In this document: positions 14,156 through 14,367 of the stretch, piece by piece
Layout of the letters: the number at the start of each line of letters is the position of its first letter
How positions within the stretch are numbered: the first letter of the stretch is position 1
DNA from: Deferribacteres bacterium
GTDB taxonomy: Bacteria > Nitrospirota > Thermodesulfovibrionia > UBA6902
Direction: 5' to 3'
NCBI GenBank assembly: GCA_013152795.1
Contig: JAADFS010000126.1
Location: forward strand, 1-14,367
Length of the DNA stretch: 14,367 nt
Made by a program: the position numbers and the translations under genes
The notes under the pieces: model-generated
Told to the model about the DNA's origin: nothing
Database searches by the model: none
The model's input: only the letters and a program-made list of their open reading frames with translations

Positions 14156-14172
14156 ATCTTCTGCACGGCTTA

Positions 14173-14236
14173 ACCTTACAGTGGCATAAAAATACCGCCG
14201 GCGGACAGGCTCTCCTGTCATTTATGCAACAAAACC
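14173..14236. repeat. Repeat R1, copy g, with both ends
   Basis: The left end ACCTTACAGTGGCATAAA and the right end TTTATGCAAC are imperfect inverted repeats. Inside are the palindrome CCGCCGGCGG (14195-14204) and the hairpin GACAGG/CCTGTC (14204-14209 with 14214-14219, loop CTCT). On the minus strand the right half reads TTGCATAAATGACAGGAGAG, as in copies b and f but with A replacing G in the stem and the partner base changed too. Confidence 0.75.
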
Positions 14237-14367
14237 GGAAAAACACGGCATCGGGCGAGCACCTATTGAAGTGTTCTGAGAACCTCTGTGTATAGCGGAG
14301 GAGGGTCCATAATTTCCAGCCCCACGCTGTTTGTGTAACCATGCGGCGGGGTGCGGTATGACCATTT
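14237..14367. other. Unassigned sequence at the window end
   Basis: I see no supported gene here. An ATG at 14358 could begin a gene continuing outside the window, and an ATG at 14341 is stopped after six codons, but neither has a convincing ribosome binding site. The short minus-strand open frame over this stretch has no recognisable features. Confidence 0.4.

Noticed and set aside
14173..14236. Integron attC site
   Set aside because: It is an imperfect palindrome, but the RYYYAAC/GTTRRRY core ends are absent and there is no integron integrase or cassette layout.
1..14367. tRNA, rRNA or known riboswitch
   Set aside because: I looked in the gaps for cloverleaf arms with TTCGA-type T loops and for familiar riboswitch cores and found none.

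Overview
This window carries a conserved bacterial chromosomal backbone interrupted by A+T-richer accessory genes and by two families of short dispersed repeats. The gene set fits a Gram-negative bacterium: a lipoprotein ApbE, a PEP-CTERM protein, PilZ, and PhoB/PhoR. The PEP-CTERM signal, the uvrA-apbE pairing, the rplU-rpmA-obgE-proB order and the G+C-rich coding style make a Nitrospirota/Thermodesulfovibrionia-like or deltaproteobacterial-grade organism plausible. That assignment is inference; no marker here settles it.

Layout. Bases 1-1435 are the C-terminal half of uvrA, with a broken frame. It overlaps apbE (1432-2490, FMN transferase) by ATGA. On the minus strand follow a PEP-CTERM protein (2527-3201), a repeat-filled gap, and a Gx/HepT-like membrane protein whose N-terminus is in doubt (3592-4029, homology reaching to about 4110). 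A small secreted orphan (4349-4843, plus) comes next. A repeat cluster then leads into phoB-phoR (5158-7574). Convergent to phoR is an orphan three-helix membrane protein (7608-8171), then another repeat cluster and a HAD phosphatase (8377-9054). Plus-strand rplU (frame broken), rpmA, a terminator, obgE and proB fill 9152-11964. The minus-strand pair cupin-DUF523 (12771 to 11965) abuts proB. After a third repeat cluster comes a minus-strand pair, PilZ then a secreted zinc-phospholipase-like protein (14053 to 13016). The window ends in repeat and unassigned sequence.

How the genes work together. rplU/rpmA/obgE form the usual ribosome-assembly block, with proB (first step of proline synthesis) coupled to obgE. 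PhoB/PhoR is a complete two-component pair. apbE and the Gx-type protein often occur together in redox or quinone-related clusters, but here a PEP-CTERM gene and repeats lie between them. The PilZ-phospholipase pair suggests a c-di-GMP link to a secreted hydrolase.

The most interesting content is not protein-coding. A hairpin-forming element (called R1 here) occurs at about eight places, often next to a second palindromic family (R2) and heptamer repeats. One R1 copy fills the predicted 5' leader of phoB. R1 stems vary in sequence while keeping base pairing. Separately, four conserved genes (uvrA, rplU, phoR and the Gx gene) show short indel-type frame faults, two of them 8 nt. Either the assembly is faulty or the lineage slips often.
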